Assembly: GCA_020809705.1 (NCBI GenBank) | Contig: CP085832.1 | Span: forward strand, 4,402,001-4,466,000 | Reading direction: 5' to 3' | Length of the DNA: 64,000 nt | Source: Calonectria ilicicola | Taxonomy: Eukaryota; Ascomycota; Sordariomycetes; Hypocreales; Nectriaceae | Shown here: piece by piece, positions 33,932-45,164 of the stretch | Layout: every line of letters begins with the position of its first letter | How positions within the stretch are numbered: position 1 is the stretch's first letter | Notes under the pieces: generated by a model | What the model was told of the DNA's origin: nothing | Databases searched by the model: none | Seen by the model: the letters and a program-made list of their open reading frames with translations, nothing else | Program-made: the position numbers and the translations under genes

Positions 33932-35254
33932 TTAGTATGGCTTTTGTCCCACAATATTGCCCGCAGTGTAATAATGGGCAACGATGAAAACTGCTCCGTT
34001 GGAGCCCGTGGCCCACCCCATGCCAACCTGAGTCGTAGCTCTCCAGACGATTTGAGCTAGTAAGGGGTTAGAATGACGTCACAGTGAAAAGCGAATAGAA
34101 GCCTTACTGTAATGGCCATAGGCGGCGAAGTTTCCGTTGGGAATGATCTGGCCACTGTAGTTGGTAATTTCAGCCAGCCTGTGTATTCATTAGAACTGCG
34201 TCAAAAGGCCCGGGAGGGTCCAACATACCATCCGTTGACTGCATTTTGGAGAGGATTGGTGACACCACTGCTGGAGCTGTGGAGCGTAAATGTGATTAGT
34301 ACTCTCGAATAGACTATTTTTTTAATGTAGAAAATCTCACCTCAGCAGGGCCAAGTTTTCACCCAGGTTGGGTCGAGAATCAGGCGATGAATGAATAAGT
34401 ATACCGGTCTGAGCTAGCTGTTGAGCATAGGAGGTGGCTCCCGCTGCTAGAGAAGAACTCCAGACCATGTTGGGCAACCCCAGGAGCTGTCTAGCCGCAT
34501 TCTGAAGGTTCAAGGCGCTGAGTTGATCGGAAGTCAAAGAACCTGTGCCAGTGGCGGCACTAGCAGCAGAAGTGGAAGTAGAGGAACTGGCTGAGGTACT
34601 AGAGGAACCACTAGAGGAACTGCTAGAGGAGCCCCCAGAGGAACCGCCAGAGGAGCCCCCAGAAGAGCCGCCAGAGGAGCCGCCAGAGGAGCCACCGCCC
34701 AACACTGACGTGATTATTCCAGTTCCAGTACCGACAAGAGAACCACCACTAGAGGAAGAGCCACCACTGGAGGAAGAGCCACCACTAGAGGAAGAACCAC
34801 CAGTTGATGAACCACCGGTCGAGGAACCGCCACCGGAAGAGCCACCACCTAACACAGATGTGACTATTCCAGAGCCAGTACCGACAAGAGAACCACTGCC
34901 AGAGGAAGAACCACCAGTTGATGAGCCACCAGTCGATGAGCCACCAGAGCTAGTTCCAGAGGAAGTAGCCGAAGCAGGGGCAGTAGAAGAGCTAGTGGAA
35001 CTGGAAGGACAAGAACAAGCTGGTGAATTGGGTTGGCTCAGTACACTTGAACCCCCAACAGTCAGGGAAAGTGGGATCGGATCCCTTTTATGATTAAAAG
35101 AGATAGCTTCTGGTCCACCGGTAAGGAATAGCATTCCCTTCGGAAGATTTCGGTGATCCGTTGCTGGAGATCTCATCTCAATGGCTCGTCCTGCCACAAG
35201 TGAAACGATTCCGAGCATCAAGAAGCATCGGAAAAAAGTGGCCAAGGACATCAT
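33932..35254 (-). CDS. Secreted CAP/PR-1 domain protein with Ser/Gly-rich linker
   Basis: Four exons, complement of 33932-34056, 34108-34178, 34229-34276 and 34341-35254, give 385 residues. A signal peptide (FFRCFLMLGIVSLVAG) is followed by a short spacer and about 150 residues of Ser/Gly/Thr repeats (SSGGSS, STGGSS). These include two near-identical copies of GTGSGIVTSVLGGGSSGG. The C-terminal CAP domain has LNLQNAARQLLGLPNMVWSSSLA, NPLQNAVNGWLAEITNY, GHYTQIVWRATTQVGMGW and the final VAHYYTAGNIVGQKPY, all family signatures. The tetrad His in GHYTQ is kept; the first His of the tetrad (in the IHSSP segment) also seems present. Fungal CAP proteins bind sterols or lipids and some affect virulence or self-protection; the role here is unknown. 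Confidence 0.87.
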
Positions 35255-35351
35255 CTTGAAGAGTAGCTGAGATCTGTTGAATGCTTTGGCTGTTTGGTGA
35301 ATTGATTGTTGTGGGATGAAGAGTTGTGACTGTGTTGGGCGAACAAGGCCA

Positions 35352-35358
35352 TTTTATA
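35352..35358 (-). promoter_or_regulatory. TATA box of the CAP-protein gene
   Basis: TATAAAA on the minus strand, about 98 bp upstream of the ATG at 35254. Confidence 0.45.
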
Positions 35359-38017
35359 ATAGTTGTCGTTTTGACGGATTGAGGTTATTGCTCGACGATG
35401 GCTCGTCTTCCCGGAACCGATTGCCGGTATACAGTCGAGACAAAGATTGATTCATTGGACTAGTTTGACTAAAAAAGCTTAGTTCGACTTTCCGTATTAT
35501 TGGGCCCGGGCTGGTCCATGAGCTTGTGTGGAGTGGGCTTCTACCTGGAATGTTGACGCGTATTGTTGGAACTCTGTGGCTGTCAAAACTGGGCGAGACC
35601 AAAGATGCAACTGGAAACATCTTCATCCGTCCATGTTTTCTTTTGACTGACAATATTGATATAGTCTGATTAAAACAATACTCTGAATCGCGTGCCTTGA
35701 TTCAATCTTTGATATTGTAAGCATCAGTGATATAGTAAATTACTTTGGCAATGTTGGGTGTCGGCCACCAACAACTTGGTTCATTTTCCAAACGGGGATT
35801 TGGGATGATCTTTTCGCCACCCAATACCGTCATTGCCGTTGTCGCTTCAATGTATAAAGTATAATCATCATATACTATCCGAAGCTCTTCGGTAGGTCAT
35901 TGGCGTCTGGACCTAGGTAGTTTTGAAAAATTCGGCAAACTCCACTGGAGTATCGAGGCCCGATGAATAATATCATAATAGAAAGCGTTGATAATAACCG
36001 ATGAACCAGTGGTCTGGATTGTAAAAGTAACCAATTGTTTGTCAGATGTTGGGTTTGAAAAGTTAATAACTGAAATCTGGAAGTTGGAGGAATGGTGGAT
36101 GACGGAGCAGGCGTTGAATTAGAACCGGGGCAGCTATAGCTTATGTCGAGCTGAAAACTGTACCCGCATATTCCGGCTTGCCGAGACTTAATCTCAGATC
36201 CAGACCGCATTTGTGGCTCGATCTACGCTAAGTCCGGATGAAAATAAAGGCGAAGAGATGCATACATGAACAATGGAAAAAGTTTGTGGCTCACTGGGGT
36301 GTTTAGTCATAGTTGGCGCCCAGTAGCGCAAAGTTGTTTGAGAAGCTCAGCGGGGGATTAGTTTCGCGATGAGGCGATATATGTGATTTACACAGCCATG
36401 AGACTGAATGATCTGCGACCATTCATCATTCCGAATCGGAATATGGCATCAAATCCGGGAGTCACGATGAGACGGCGCGAAACGTAAAATCTGACAGGAT
36501 TTATGAACTTTGTTGAATTCTTGGCCACTGGATATATGAACGGAGGAAACCCAACTTCCACGGTATGTTTATCCTCTCAAATATTTTTTTTTCTCACTTT
36601 AGCCATGAAAATGAAGGATATTTTATAAATCGTTACGATTTGGCGCGGTTGTAGCCTCCTACCAACCCGTGGAACGGAAGACCCAGTATTTACCCGAGTC
36701 TCGTTCAGTAGCCAGAAAGACAGATAACCTTTCATTTGACTGTGACCATTTCAGTCGTATCTTTTCTCCTTTGACCCCAAGAGGGAGCCTCTGTTTAATA
36801 AAAGACTGTTTGTAGTAAACAACGTCACAGGGGAGGAGAGACTAACAATAATCGCCTTGAAATGAGACATTGGAATGCATGCCCAAAGTTGAAAGGGGGC
36901 TAGAAACGGAGCATTGAAAGAAAAAGGGAAATTATTATTATTCAAGTAAAAAAAAAGGCATGGTTCGCGATTCGAAGAAACCTGGTAGATGAGACCATAA
37001 CTTAGGAAAACTGGGGTGTTGGACTCGTCGATGGGTAAACTTTTCATCGCGCTCGCGTGGTCACAGCTGGAACAGGCAAAGCCACTCAATAAGTGAGACA
37101 TTCAGACAATGTTAAAGCACTCTCCCAAGGCAGAAATTATGACCTTCTAGCTTCATTAAAATTTCGCAATTTACAATACACTCATCGCGATTGTTTCAAT
37201 CTGTGGCAGAACCGCCTAGTTGATGCTCTCTAGATTCTAATTGGATGAACTGGGTGGAACAACAACCATCCGGGCAAATGGTCTGGCGATGCATTCCTCG
37301 AACATGATTCGTCCATCTAGAAGACACCGTCTCTAAACATTCTTTCTTTTTGCCAACTAACTCTGAATCCTGCTCTGAAGCAAGCACACACCCAAATTGC
37401 TTCTTCTTGTCTCACCCACCCAGCGAAACCTTTATATAGTGCGTTGCAATACCGCCGCATTTAGCAAATTTAACCGATTCGCCCAAAACATGACTCGTCT
37501 TGTCAGCTTCAATCTCGCTTGCTTGAGTCACAGTGATGATAGAGTTCCACCTGGCGGTGTCATCCGAACTCCGCCAACGCCATCGAGTTTTAGTCTAGAA
37601 CCCAATCGCATAAAAGGTGTGACAACCAGGTAGTCTATTGTCAATACAAGAAAAAGGGATAAAACAGCTCCAATACACGGTATCCTTGCCAACCACGATG
37701 ATTGAGTAATTGTATTCGTGTAGTGTGGATTCGACGCGGTAGGGTATCATAAAATACAAAGAACATCTCCACCTTGAATGCTGTATCATCTCTAGAAAGC
37801 CATCTAATCATAATGCGCCATGGGGAGTAATGTTCCTCGCGTGGCCTCGGCTCTCTCAGGGTATCCCGACCGTCTCCGTCTATAGTAAATTAACCAATGA
37901 AACCTATCCTCCATGACTCCGGGAATGCATTAGGGGTATATGAAATCGTCAACCGTAAACAATTCGCCCAAGTCGTCCAAAATCCCAATTCCAATTATTC
38001 GCCAGTATTATGCGCCA
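35359..38017. other. Long intergenic stretch, no gene recognised
   Basis: 2.7 kb between the CAP-protein promoter and the 3' end of the receptor gene. A 111-codon minus-strand frame at 35875-36210 is the best candidate, but its translation switches character between frames and matches no family. Frames at 36751-37101 and 37397-37633 look random. Confidence 0.4.
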
Positions 38018-39448
38018 TCATCCACAGGATGGCGATCGAGTAATTTGAACGATGGTCTCGTTCCTGACCAAAATACCGCCCTCGGTTTGCGGTTCCATCT
38101 CCTCTCGGCTAGCCTTGATGATTGATGTCGTCGAGTGGTTCGTACCGCCCAAGACATGGGCGTCATAATCGCTGACAACAGACCCTGTCTCCATATCGTT
38201 GGCTAATGCGTTTGTCGAACAACCCGTGTTGCCTCTTTCTAGGCTTCTGGTCATCGTCGAAAGGTTAACCGTGTGCTTGCCATCGCCTTGGTCATTCCCA
38301 TGTGTCCACAACGGAAATGGCGGTGCTTCGTTACGGCCGGTGCATGAGAACAGATAGGCCAGGGCGGGTCTGACAGTAGGGAGGCATGCTACACAAATTA
38401 GTTCATAATCCTACCCCAATACTTGTCGCGCGTGTCAAACTTACCCGAAACGGTAGCCAAATTCACTTCAGCAGCGCCCCACAGTAGAATATCCATGATA
38501 TTCCATGTAATATCTAGTGAATGAGAATCTAGCAGTGTTGTTTTGGCCATAATCACAACGGCAATAATACACACACTATTGGACATTAGAGATTGCGTCC
38601 CAAATCGACAGTGGGTGACTTACAAGATACCCAGACCGAATGTCAGAATTATACCAGCCTTTTGCACCGGGGCAAGCAGCAGTTTTTGGATCTGATATAT
38701 CGGCAAAAGCATGATGGCAATGCTAATAGCTACGTGGGTGGTGACGCATCCGAGGATAAACTTTTTGTCATCGATTTCGCACCGTGCGGAAGTTCTAAGT
38801 TCCAGATTCCAAAATGCTTGTACAGGCCAACAATGGAATATAACAATAAAATTCTTAAAGGCGGTCAGTAATGCGGTGTGCTCATTGGGTTGGTAGTACG
38901 TACCCAGCAGATAGCCCAAATCAGGGAGCAAACAAAAAGCACAATTATTGGTCGTTTTATTTCCGACACCTCAAAGACGCGCCAGTAGAGGAAGAGGAGA
39001 GATGCTTTGGCGAAGGATATTGTTGTCGAGTAGATAAACTCTCCAATAAACAGGTACAGCAAGGACTTGGATATTACCGTCTCGGGACTGAGCCATGTAA
39101 CATCCATAATATGCATCCCAAGCCCATTCTTAGTCCCTGGATTTTTGTTGTTAGAATACACCGCAGAAAAACAGATGGCGAGAAAACCCACAGCGAGGGA
39201 GCATGACGGCGCAAACGAGGTTACAAAACTACCCATCCCATTAGTCTCCCAAACCGTAAAAAAAAAAAAAAAAAATTGTCGACAACACCCACGTAACATC
39301 CAAAAGCGCAATAGTCATCCCACCAAAAACTGGCCCGTTTCACCCTCCGGCTTATAACACGAAGCACAATAAAGACAGTGGCAATCGAGAAGTTGACATA
39401 TTCGGCAGTCAAAATGCTGACTCGTCGGTCATCGTTGGGATTTGACAT
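38018..39448 (-). CDS. Seven-helix rhodopsin-fold fungal membrane protein (Pth11-like)
   Basis: Five-exon model: complement of 38018-38388, 38445-38575, 38624-38853, 38904-39245 and 39293-39448, 409 residues. Helices include AEYVNFSIATVFIVLRVISR followed by WWDDYCAFG, FAPSCSLAVGFLAICFSAVY, GLGMHIMDV then LLYLFIGEFIYSTTISFAKASLLFLYWRVF, RPIIVLFVCSLIWAICW, FHCWPVQAFWN, ILGCVTTHVAISIAIMLLPIY, a sixth around CIIAVVIMAKTTLL, and WGAAEVNLATVSACLPTVRPALAYLF. These are the conserved landmarks of the fungal rhodopsin-like domain shared with Pth11-type receptors. There is no N-terminal CFEM domain. The hydrophilic C-terminal tail has about 100 residues. The least certain junction is the first intron (39246-39292), where the frame requires a GAG acceptor after an 18-T tract. 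Confidence 0.8.
39258..39275. repeat. A18 homopolymer inside an intron
   Basis: An 18-nt A run on the plus strand, lying in the first intron of the receptor gene. On the coding strand it forms the polypyrimidine tract. Confidence 0.85.
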
Positions 39449-40927
39449 TCTCAATGTACCAGCGGGTGGAAACCGTCGACCGGGGGAGGTGAACCATCAA
39501 CCGCTGTTCACTTCCACAACCACAACCGCCGTGGTGTTGTCGAATAACGCTTATGCGTGAACAGGTGGACCGTTCCAATTTGAGATGGGAATCAGGTTTT
39601 CTTTATTAGGAGCAACGCAAGGGGGACCTAAAAGTGTCGTCGACAGGCTAGGCTAAAATGGATTAGCACTACGAGTCGTCTACTCCATAGTGCCAGGTTG
39701 AAAGTGGAATCGCGCAAGGCACTAGCCTTGCAATGAAACTTCGGCCAGCCAAGCGCTCGGACAGAACGACGCCACAAAAGTCTTCGAAATCAGGCCCGAG
39801 AGGCAGGTTCCCGCCTTCAGTTTTATCCCGAGGTCCAGGAACGAGAGCGAGACAGCGGTCATGGAGAAAGGCGAACTTTTGTTCGAGAAACTGCTGTTTC
39901 CCATTCGTCCCCACTTGCAGATCATCGCGAAGCATGCGCAACGTTCGGATGCCGCTGCGCTAAACTCGGTATTACTCCGACCTGATCAGCATCTTGGCTC
40001 TGCAGGAGAGCGTCGGCAGGTGATGCATCGTGAAGCGTCTTGGCTCCCAACAAGTTTACGGGGTAACTTACATGACTAACCACCGCAAGACGAAGGATCT
40101 GGCCAAACGTCGCCATTCATTCTAGATCCTCCCAGCGATATAGTGTCCCTCCACTCCTGATGCCGCGGTGGGCCCGGCGTGAAACCAAATGGCCGGTTCA
40201 CGCTGGATTAAAATGGCCCGGAGAATTAGAACGTTGTCCCGCCCACATCGCGACGTTAAAAGGTTGGAGAAGCTCACAAGTCGCTTCTGCCCTGGCATCC
40301 GCGTCAGTTCGTGCCAAACGGTTGCATTAGTCAGTGGGGTGTTCCGGGGTCCCCGTCGCAGTTCGAGACTGTTGGTGGTGCTTAGTGCTTGCCACTGGGC
40401 TTGCACGAGAGAGCCTTGCAATCCGCTAGCCCGTTTGCACCCCAGGGTCAACACCAGCCCCCAGTTGCTGATCGTATTTTCCTGCTCGCGCTTTGTCTGC
40501 AAGCCTCCCGACCTGCTTTCCCCCCCCCGGCGGGACCAGGTTGAATTGTACGTGTTGTTTAAGCGGTTGCTGGCAGGGTTTAAGCGATTGCAACCGTGCG
40601 AAAGAGATAAATTGACCTTGGTCCCGGCCGAGATACTTGCACCAGTTTCCTTTCTGGGTTGAACCTGGCATCTTCCCTCTGCCCCAGCCAGGCCAGACCG
40701 GTAGTTGATGCTTCCCGGTATTTGGTACATATTAATTGAAACATGAGGACGCGTATATGTATTCATCATTGTCATCGCCATCATCTAACTTGTCTCTCGT
40801 ACGATTTGATGAACTCAGCACATGGCCTGGACCGTAATCGTCCTCACCTCACCTGAGCCTTGAAATAGACTCGACCCACCGTCCTTGCACGCACTTAGCG
40901 AGGTTGCAACTCTTTAGTTAAAAGCCC
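39449..40927. other. Intergenic, nothing recognised
   Basis: 1.5 kb, GC-rich between about 39.7 and 40.7 kb, with long overlapping frames on both strands (minus 40122-40784, plus 40189-40662). Neither has domains or a plausible protein composition. It probably contains the receptor promoter and the 3' flank of the DHODH gene. Confidence 0.4.
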
Positions 40928-41914
40928 TTACCACCCACCTTCAATTTCCTTTTCGATCCTCTCAAATATTTTCGGTCCCTGCTTCCCCAGGCCCGTCCCA
41001 ATGGCCACCGCAAAGGCACCCACTTCTCTCATCCTGCGGTAACCCTCGCCATCTCGCACTCCACCAACACCGATCACCCGCACGTGTTTCAGATCTGGGA
41101 CTGCATCGAGAAGCTTCCGTATTGTTGACACATTACCGAGTGCAAGAGGGTGAAGAGGCGGGCCCGCCATGCCTCCCACACCAGACTGCGGGAGCTGAGG
41201 CTTCAGCCCGGCTGAGCTATCACCCTCCAGGATTAGACACGATCCCAGTGTGTTGGTAGCGGTGATGAAGCTAAGAGCAGACGCTTTGCGCTCCAGAGCC
41301 GCGATTAACGTAGAAAATTGCCCATGATATGTGTATGGAGGGGTTTTAATGCCGATTGGCAACTCTGGGCTATCAGGGAGCAGAGTAAGGTAGGCTGCTA
41401 GCGCGTCACCGTCATACGCAGGTGGCGGCGACCCAGAAATGTTGGGACAACTTAAGTTGATCTCCATCGCAAGCGGGAACGGTAGACCCTTTGCAGCGGC
41501 GGTGATGCGTGAATAGCATGCCTCGATGTCCTTAGGCGATCCGGTGACGCTTACAATGACGGTCTTGCGCAACGTAGGGTGCTTTTGCGCTAGCTCCAGG
41601 AGGAAGCCAAGATAGCCGTCTAGCGGGATCGGACTGTAGCCAAGATTATTTAGGCTGGCGGTTGCTTCTTCCGTGTGGCCGACCGGACGCTCTTGCGACG
41701 AAGAGGTTCCCTTATTGGGCTTAATGGTGGCGGGATCGAAGAATAGGTACTGGTGCTTGGCATGCTCGTGATCAAAGCCATTGAGAAGTGAGGTCCGTGT
41801 TGTCACCGCACCAGTTGAGGGGGAGGTGAAGATGGCCGTGAGATCTTCAAGATTTGTCGCCCACGGCGTAGCCGAGTTGAGAAGCGGGGGGCTTATTTCC
41901 AACGATGGAGGCAT
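40928..41914 (-). CDS. Dihydroorotate dehydrogenase, class-1A (URA1-like) type
   Basis: Single exon, 328 residues, no mitochondrial leader or membrane helix. The FMN-barrel signatures are VSVTGSPKDIEACYSRI, MEINLSCPNISG (Cys about 156, the class-1 catalytic base), IGIKTPPYTY, FITATNTLGSCL, GVGGMAGPPLHPLALGNV, VIGVGGVRDGEGYRRM and AVAIGTGLGKQGPKIFERI. The Cys base and soluble form place it with class 1 rather than the mitochondrial class-2 enzyme (Ser base) that moulds normally use for pyrimidine synthesis. It would oxidise dihydroorotate with fumarate or another soluble acceptor, or it may be a paralog with another substrate. Confidence 0.82.
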   Translation of the reverse strand: MPPSLEISPPLLNSATPWATNLEDLTAIFTSPSTGAVTTRTSLLNGFDHEHAKHQYLFFDPATIKPNKGTSSSQERPVGHTEEATASLNNLGYSPIPLDGYLGFLLELAQKHPTLRKTVIVSVTGSPKDIEACYSRITAAAKGLPFPLAMEINLSCPNISGSPPPAYDGDALAAYLTLLPDSPELPIGIKTPPYTYHGQFSTLIAALERKASALSFITATNTLGSCLILEGDSSAGLKPQLPQSGVGGMAGPPLHPLALGNVSTIRKLLDAVPDLKHVRVIGVGGVRDGEGYRRMREVGAFAVAIGTGLGKQGPKIFERIEKEIEGGW

Positions 41915-42678
41915 TTTCGTCTACTATAATGGTGAATTTGCTTGGAGGAAATGACTTAGTTGCGTCTTACGATGAGGGGTTTGAGATGGAGATTAAGATA
42001 AGGATTGGATTGTGGTTATGTAAGCCACCGTAAATGTGCGCATTGAAGCCGTTCTGCATGAGTGAGCAATAATCGCATGAAATGAGTTTCAGGTCATATT
42101 TTATTGTCTCTCCTTCTTGGATTTTGTTTTTAAAAATTCCACCCTAGATGTAACCATGTCGAGTGACGATGACTAGAGCGGTGGTCGCAACAAAGGATGT
42201 TGGCTTACAGTAGTATAGGGTAATTGAGCCGCACTTTTTTCTTCCGTGTACAGTCAGTCCTCTTTGGTCAACCCACCAAAAATTATTCTGAGAAATTCAG
42301 ATCCTAGTTTCTACTTGAACTCTTTGTGAATACATAGAAATCTCATGGCTTTTATTAGATCTAAAGTGGGACGATTAACCAAGTTCACTCATTCAGCCCG
42401 GTATTGGATGACTCCGATTTTGCCAGAGTTGACACAACCAGAGAACCCTTGCAAACCAGCATTCTTACCACGACAAATCAGGATTCTGAGACTGCATGCA
42501 CCAAACGAGAGCATTGAGATCATTTTTATTAGTACTAAATGAGAGAACTTTTGTTTCAGGAGCTAAAGATCTAAATAATTTGATCTGACTTTTTCCCCAT
42601 CAAATATCCTAACATCATCTCCGAAGCATGATTTCCTCAATTATATAGCCTGTTATTAAATTACTACACATGAGAAGG
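41915..42678. other. Intergenic, nothing recognised
   Basis: 764 bp upstream of the DHODH gene and downstream of the SDR gene. A 65-codon plus-strand frame (42345-42542) has no recognisable content. Confidence 0.35.
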
Positions 42679-43473
42679 TCAAGCATATAGCACACCACCG
42701 TCAACTTTGATCACCTCGCCAGTCACGAACGCAGAGCGCATGCTGAAGAGGTATGCCTCAGCGGCCTCGCTGACCGTGCCAATCCTCTTTACCAAGGTCG
42801 ACTCTCCAAATTTCTGTATCATATCGTCGTCTAGCGTAGCGAGCATCTCGGTGTGAATGGCTTCTGGAGCAACGACATTGACGCGCACAGGAGCCATGTC
42901 GAGCGCGAGCCCTCTGGTGAGAGCCTCGACCGCTCCAGCCCAGCCAATGAAGTCGACGACGCCAGGAATAGGTTTATGCGCGAGACCACCCGAGGTCAGG
43001 GTGATGGACGAGGCGGCATTGACCTTGAGATAAATATCCAGGTTGCAGCTGAGGATCTTTGCAAACAGCAACGGACCCAGATACCGGACGTTCCATTTCT
43101 TGAAGTAAGTCTTGGGGTCGAGTTCAGAGAGCGGCTTGCCTTCGAACCCGTCGCCCGCAGTGTAGACTAGGTGGTCGGTGGGGCCGCCCAGAGCCTTGGT
43201 GGCTTCCTCGAGCACATGCTTGACGTTCTCCTCTAGCGTGTTTTCATCAGACAGATCGGCACCAGTGCCGGTGACCACAGCTCCGGGGTACAAGGCTTTA
43301 AACTCTGCAATCCTGATCGTAATCTTCTCCGAGTTGGAGGATGATATGTGAACGCTCCCGCCGTTTGCCAGTGCGGCCGAGACGACGGCTGCCCCGATGC
43401 CCGATGTGCCGCCGACGATGAGCGTTCGGCTCGCGGCCAGTGTGTTGGGGTGAGCTTTGACTGGGAGAGACAT
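42679..43473 (-). CDS. Atypical short-chain dehydrogenase/reductase lacking the Tyr-x3-Lys pair
   Basis: Single exon, 264 residues. The Rossmann glycine motif VGGTSGIGAA (about 20-29), the HLVYTAG strand (about 101-107; NNAG in classical SDRs), SSITLTSGG (Ser about 161) and the C-terminal SAFVTGEVIKVDGGVLYA place it in the SDR superfamily. At the place of the catalytic Y-x3-K the sequence reads FIGWAGAVEALTRGLALDMAPVRVNVVAP, without Tyr or Lys. A group of fungal SDRs is known to lack the Lys here, and this copy lacks both, so it may have another mechanism or be non-catalytic. It lies about 7 kb from the PKS with the FSH hydrolase between; membership of that locus is possible but unproven. Confidence 0.8.
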   Translation of the reverse strand: MSLPVKAHPNTLAASRTLIVGGTSGIGAAVVSAALANGGSVHISSSNSEKITIRIAEFKALYPGAVVTGTGADLSDENTLEENVKHVLEEATKALGGPTDHLVYTAGDGFEGKPLSELDPKTYFKKWNVRYLGPLLFAKILSCNLDIYLKVNAASSITLTSGGLAHKPIPGVVDFIGWAGAVEALTRGLALDMAPVRVNVVAPEAIHTEMLATLDDDMIQKFGESTLVKRIGTVSEAAEAYLFSMRSAFVTGEVIKVDGGVLYA

Positions 43474-45164
43474 TCTGATGAGCCAATTTGAGAGAATTTG
43501 ATAACGTGGTAGATTGTCTCGTGGGCACTGGACGAAGGGGATGATTCAGTGATGTGCTTCAGACGTTTTATAATGACAGCCGGGCCATGACACTGACCGC
43601 ATTTGCTAGCGTCGAGGGCGGTCTCTAAACTTTCGGGATGTGTATTTTAAGTGCGGGCCCGATTTTTTCACTTGAGAGGTGGCCGTTGACTCAGACCGAA
43701 CAGACTATTTCCACTGCTCTAGATGAGCCGCCAACCTAGTAATAATATCAGCTAGCTGTAAGAAACATTTCCAACCTTAGTCTGATGTCCTATCTCGGCG
43801 ATCTTCATCTTGTGTGGATCTGGTGATCTTGACGTCGTAGATTTCGGCGATCTTTTCGGTCGGTGCCGCTAGCTTGTCAAGTTAACTAAGCAAAGCTAGT
43901 TTGGTGGGCTCTGTCCTGGCTGCTCTTGAACGATGATTGAGGCTTCTAGAGACTTTTCTGAGTCTTTGGCAATGACCTGAGATGAATGTGCTTAGCAACG
44001 GTAGACGTTTTGTGGCTTTTGTACCAAACTAAGAAAAATCTATACTTGACTTGTTACAGTAGGAGATCGACTAAATAAGTTTGATATACGTAGTCAAAAG
44101 ATGTATTATTCGTCTTTAAAAATGTCTTGCAAACTGATGATTCGACGTCGGGTAGGTTATAATGTAGCTATGATTTGCATTTTCTTTGCTAGATAGGCAA
44201 GACGTTTAAGTGTGTTAAATGAATACGAGATGGTCTCCAAATTTAATGCCCAAGGGCTCTCGGGTCATTACTGACTTCCGGTAATATTAAACGACTGAGG
44301 ATGGAATGAAACACCCATCATTCCTGTGTTCGCCTAATATTACATCCAAAATGAAGCATTATTATTCTCGAAGAATTTCGGTGCTGATTTTCGCATCCGA
44401 GTAAATCGACTCGTCGATGCGTTTTTACTCAAAGGAATTGCGCAGAGAAGTGTCATTCCGACCATCACACATTCCATATAAGTAGGCAACCTTTCCTGAA
44501 ACTTCATTTTCAGTGGGGCTTTAAAGCATTGTAGCCAACTTAGCTTCTCAGCTGTCTAGAAACTCCAGCCTATCTTAATATGTCTGTATCCGGTTATCAA
44601 ATGATGTATATATGAAACTGCTTTTTGTTAGTGTGTTTGCTTGAATTGTGGCTTATACTACAAGTTTAGTTGTAAATATAAAGTCAACGTCCCCAGAAAC
44701 AAACTAGAAATATCCATATCAGGGTCAGTGGATCAGGGTGACACAGAAGGGGATTGGACAGTAAATTTAGTGTGCTTGGCAGTGTGTGTAAGGATCCGGC
44801 TCGGCGAGTACAGACTCCTCTACTCCACTGTGGCTGTCAGTAGGCTTTTGATACGTCACTATATGCAGCTCGGCACAATATTCGGTGTAAATATTACTCA
44901 TACCTGAGCTGATCCTCAATCGTATTAACGCGGTAGCTACTTTTAGCAATCAGGCTAATTTGAGGATAAATGACCATGCTTACATCGACAGGGATAATAA
45001 ATGCCCGCAAGTATTAAACCTGGCAGCCCTGAATATTAACGCATTAAGGCATTTACTCATCTGTAAGCGTTTACTTGTTTAAGCTTAAGTATTTGTTGCC
45101 AGTATAACTGTCAACAACTAATCGCGAAATAAACTGTTAAATACCATCATACTATAACATCAAG
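43474..45164. other. Divergent intergenic region
   Basis: 1.7 kb, AT-rich, between the SDR (minus) and the FSH hydrolase (plus). I see no gene; an 88-codon frame at 44641-44907 is not convincing. Confidence 0.4.
43566..43572 (-). promoter_or_regulatory. TATA box of the SDR gene
   Basis: TATAAAA on the minus strand, about 93 bp upstream of the ATG at 43473. Confidence 0.45.

Noticed and set aside
34545..35093. 182-codon plus-strand frame rich in Glu-Pro-Pro
   Set aside because: Antisense reading of the Ser/Gly repeats of the CAP-protein gene.
35875..36210. 111-codon minus-strand frame
   Set aside because: Plausible length, but the coding-like character moves between frames and no intron solution or family resemblance was found.
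40122..40784. 220-codon minus-strand frame and 157-codon plus-strand frame
   Set aside because: Mutually overlapping in GC-rich DNA. Neither has a domain, signal or splice structure that suggests a real protein.
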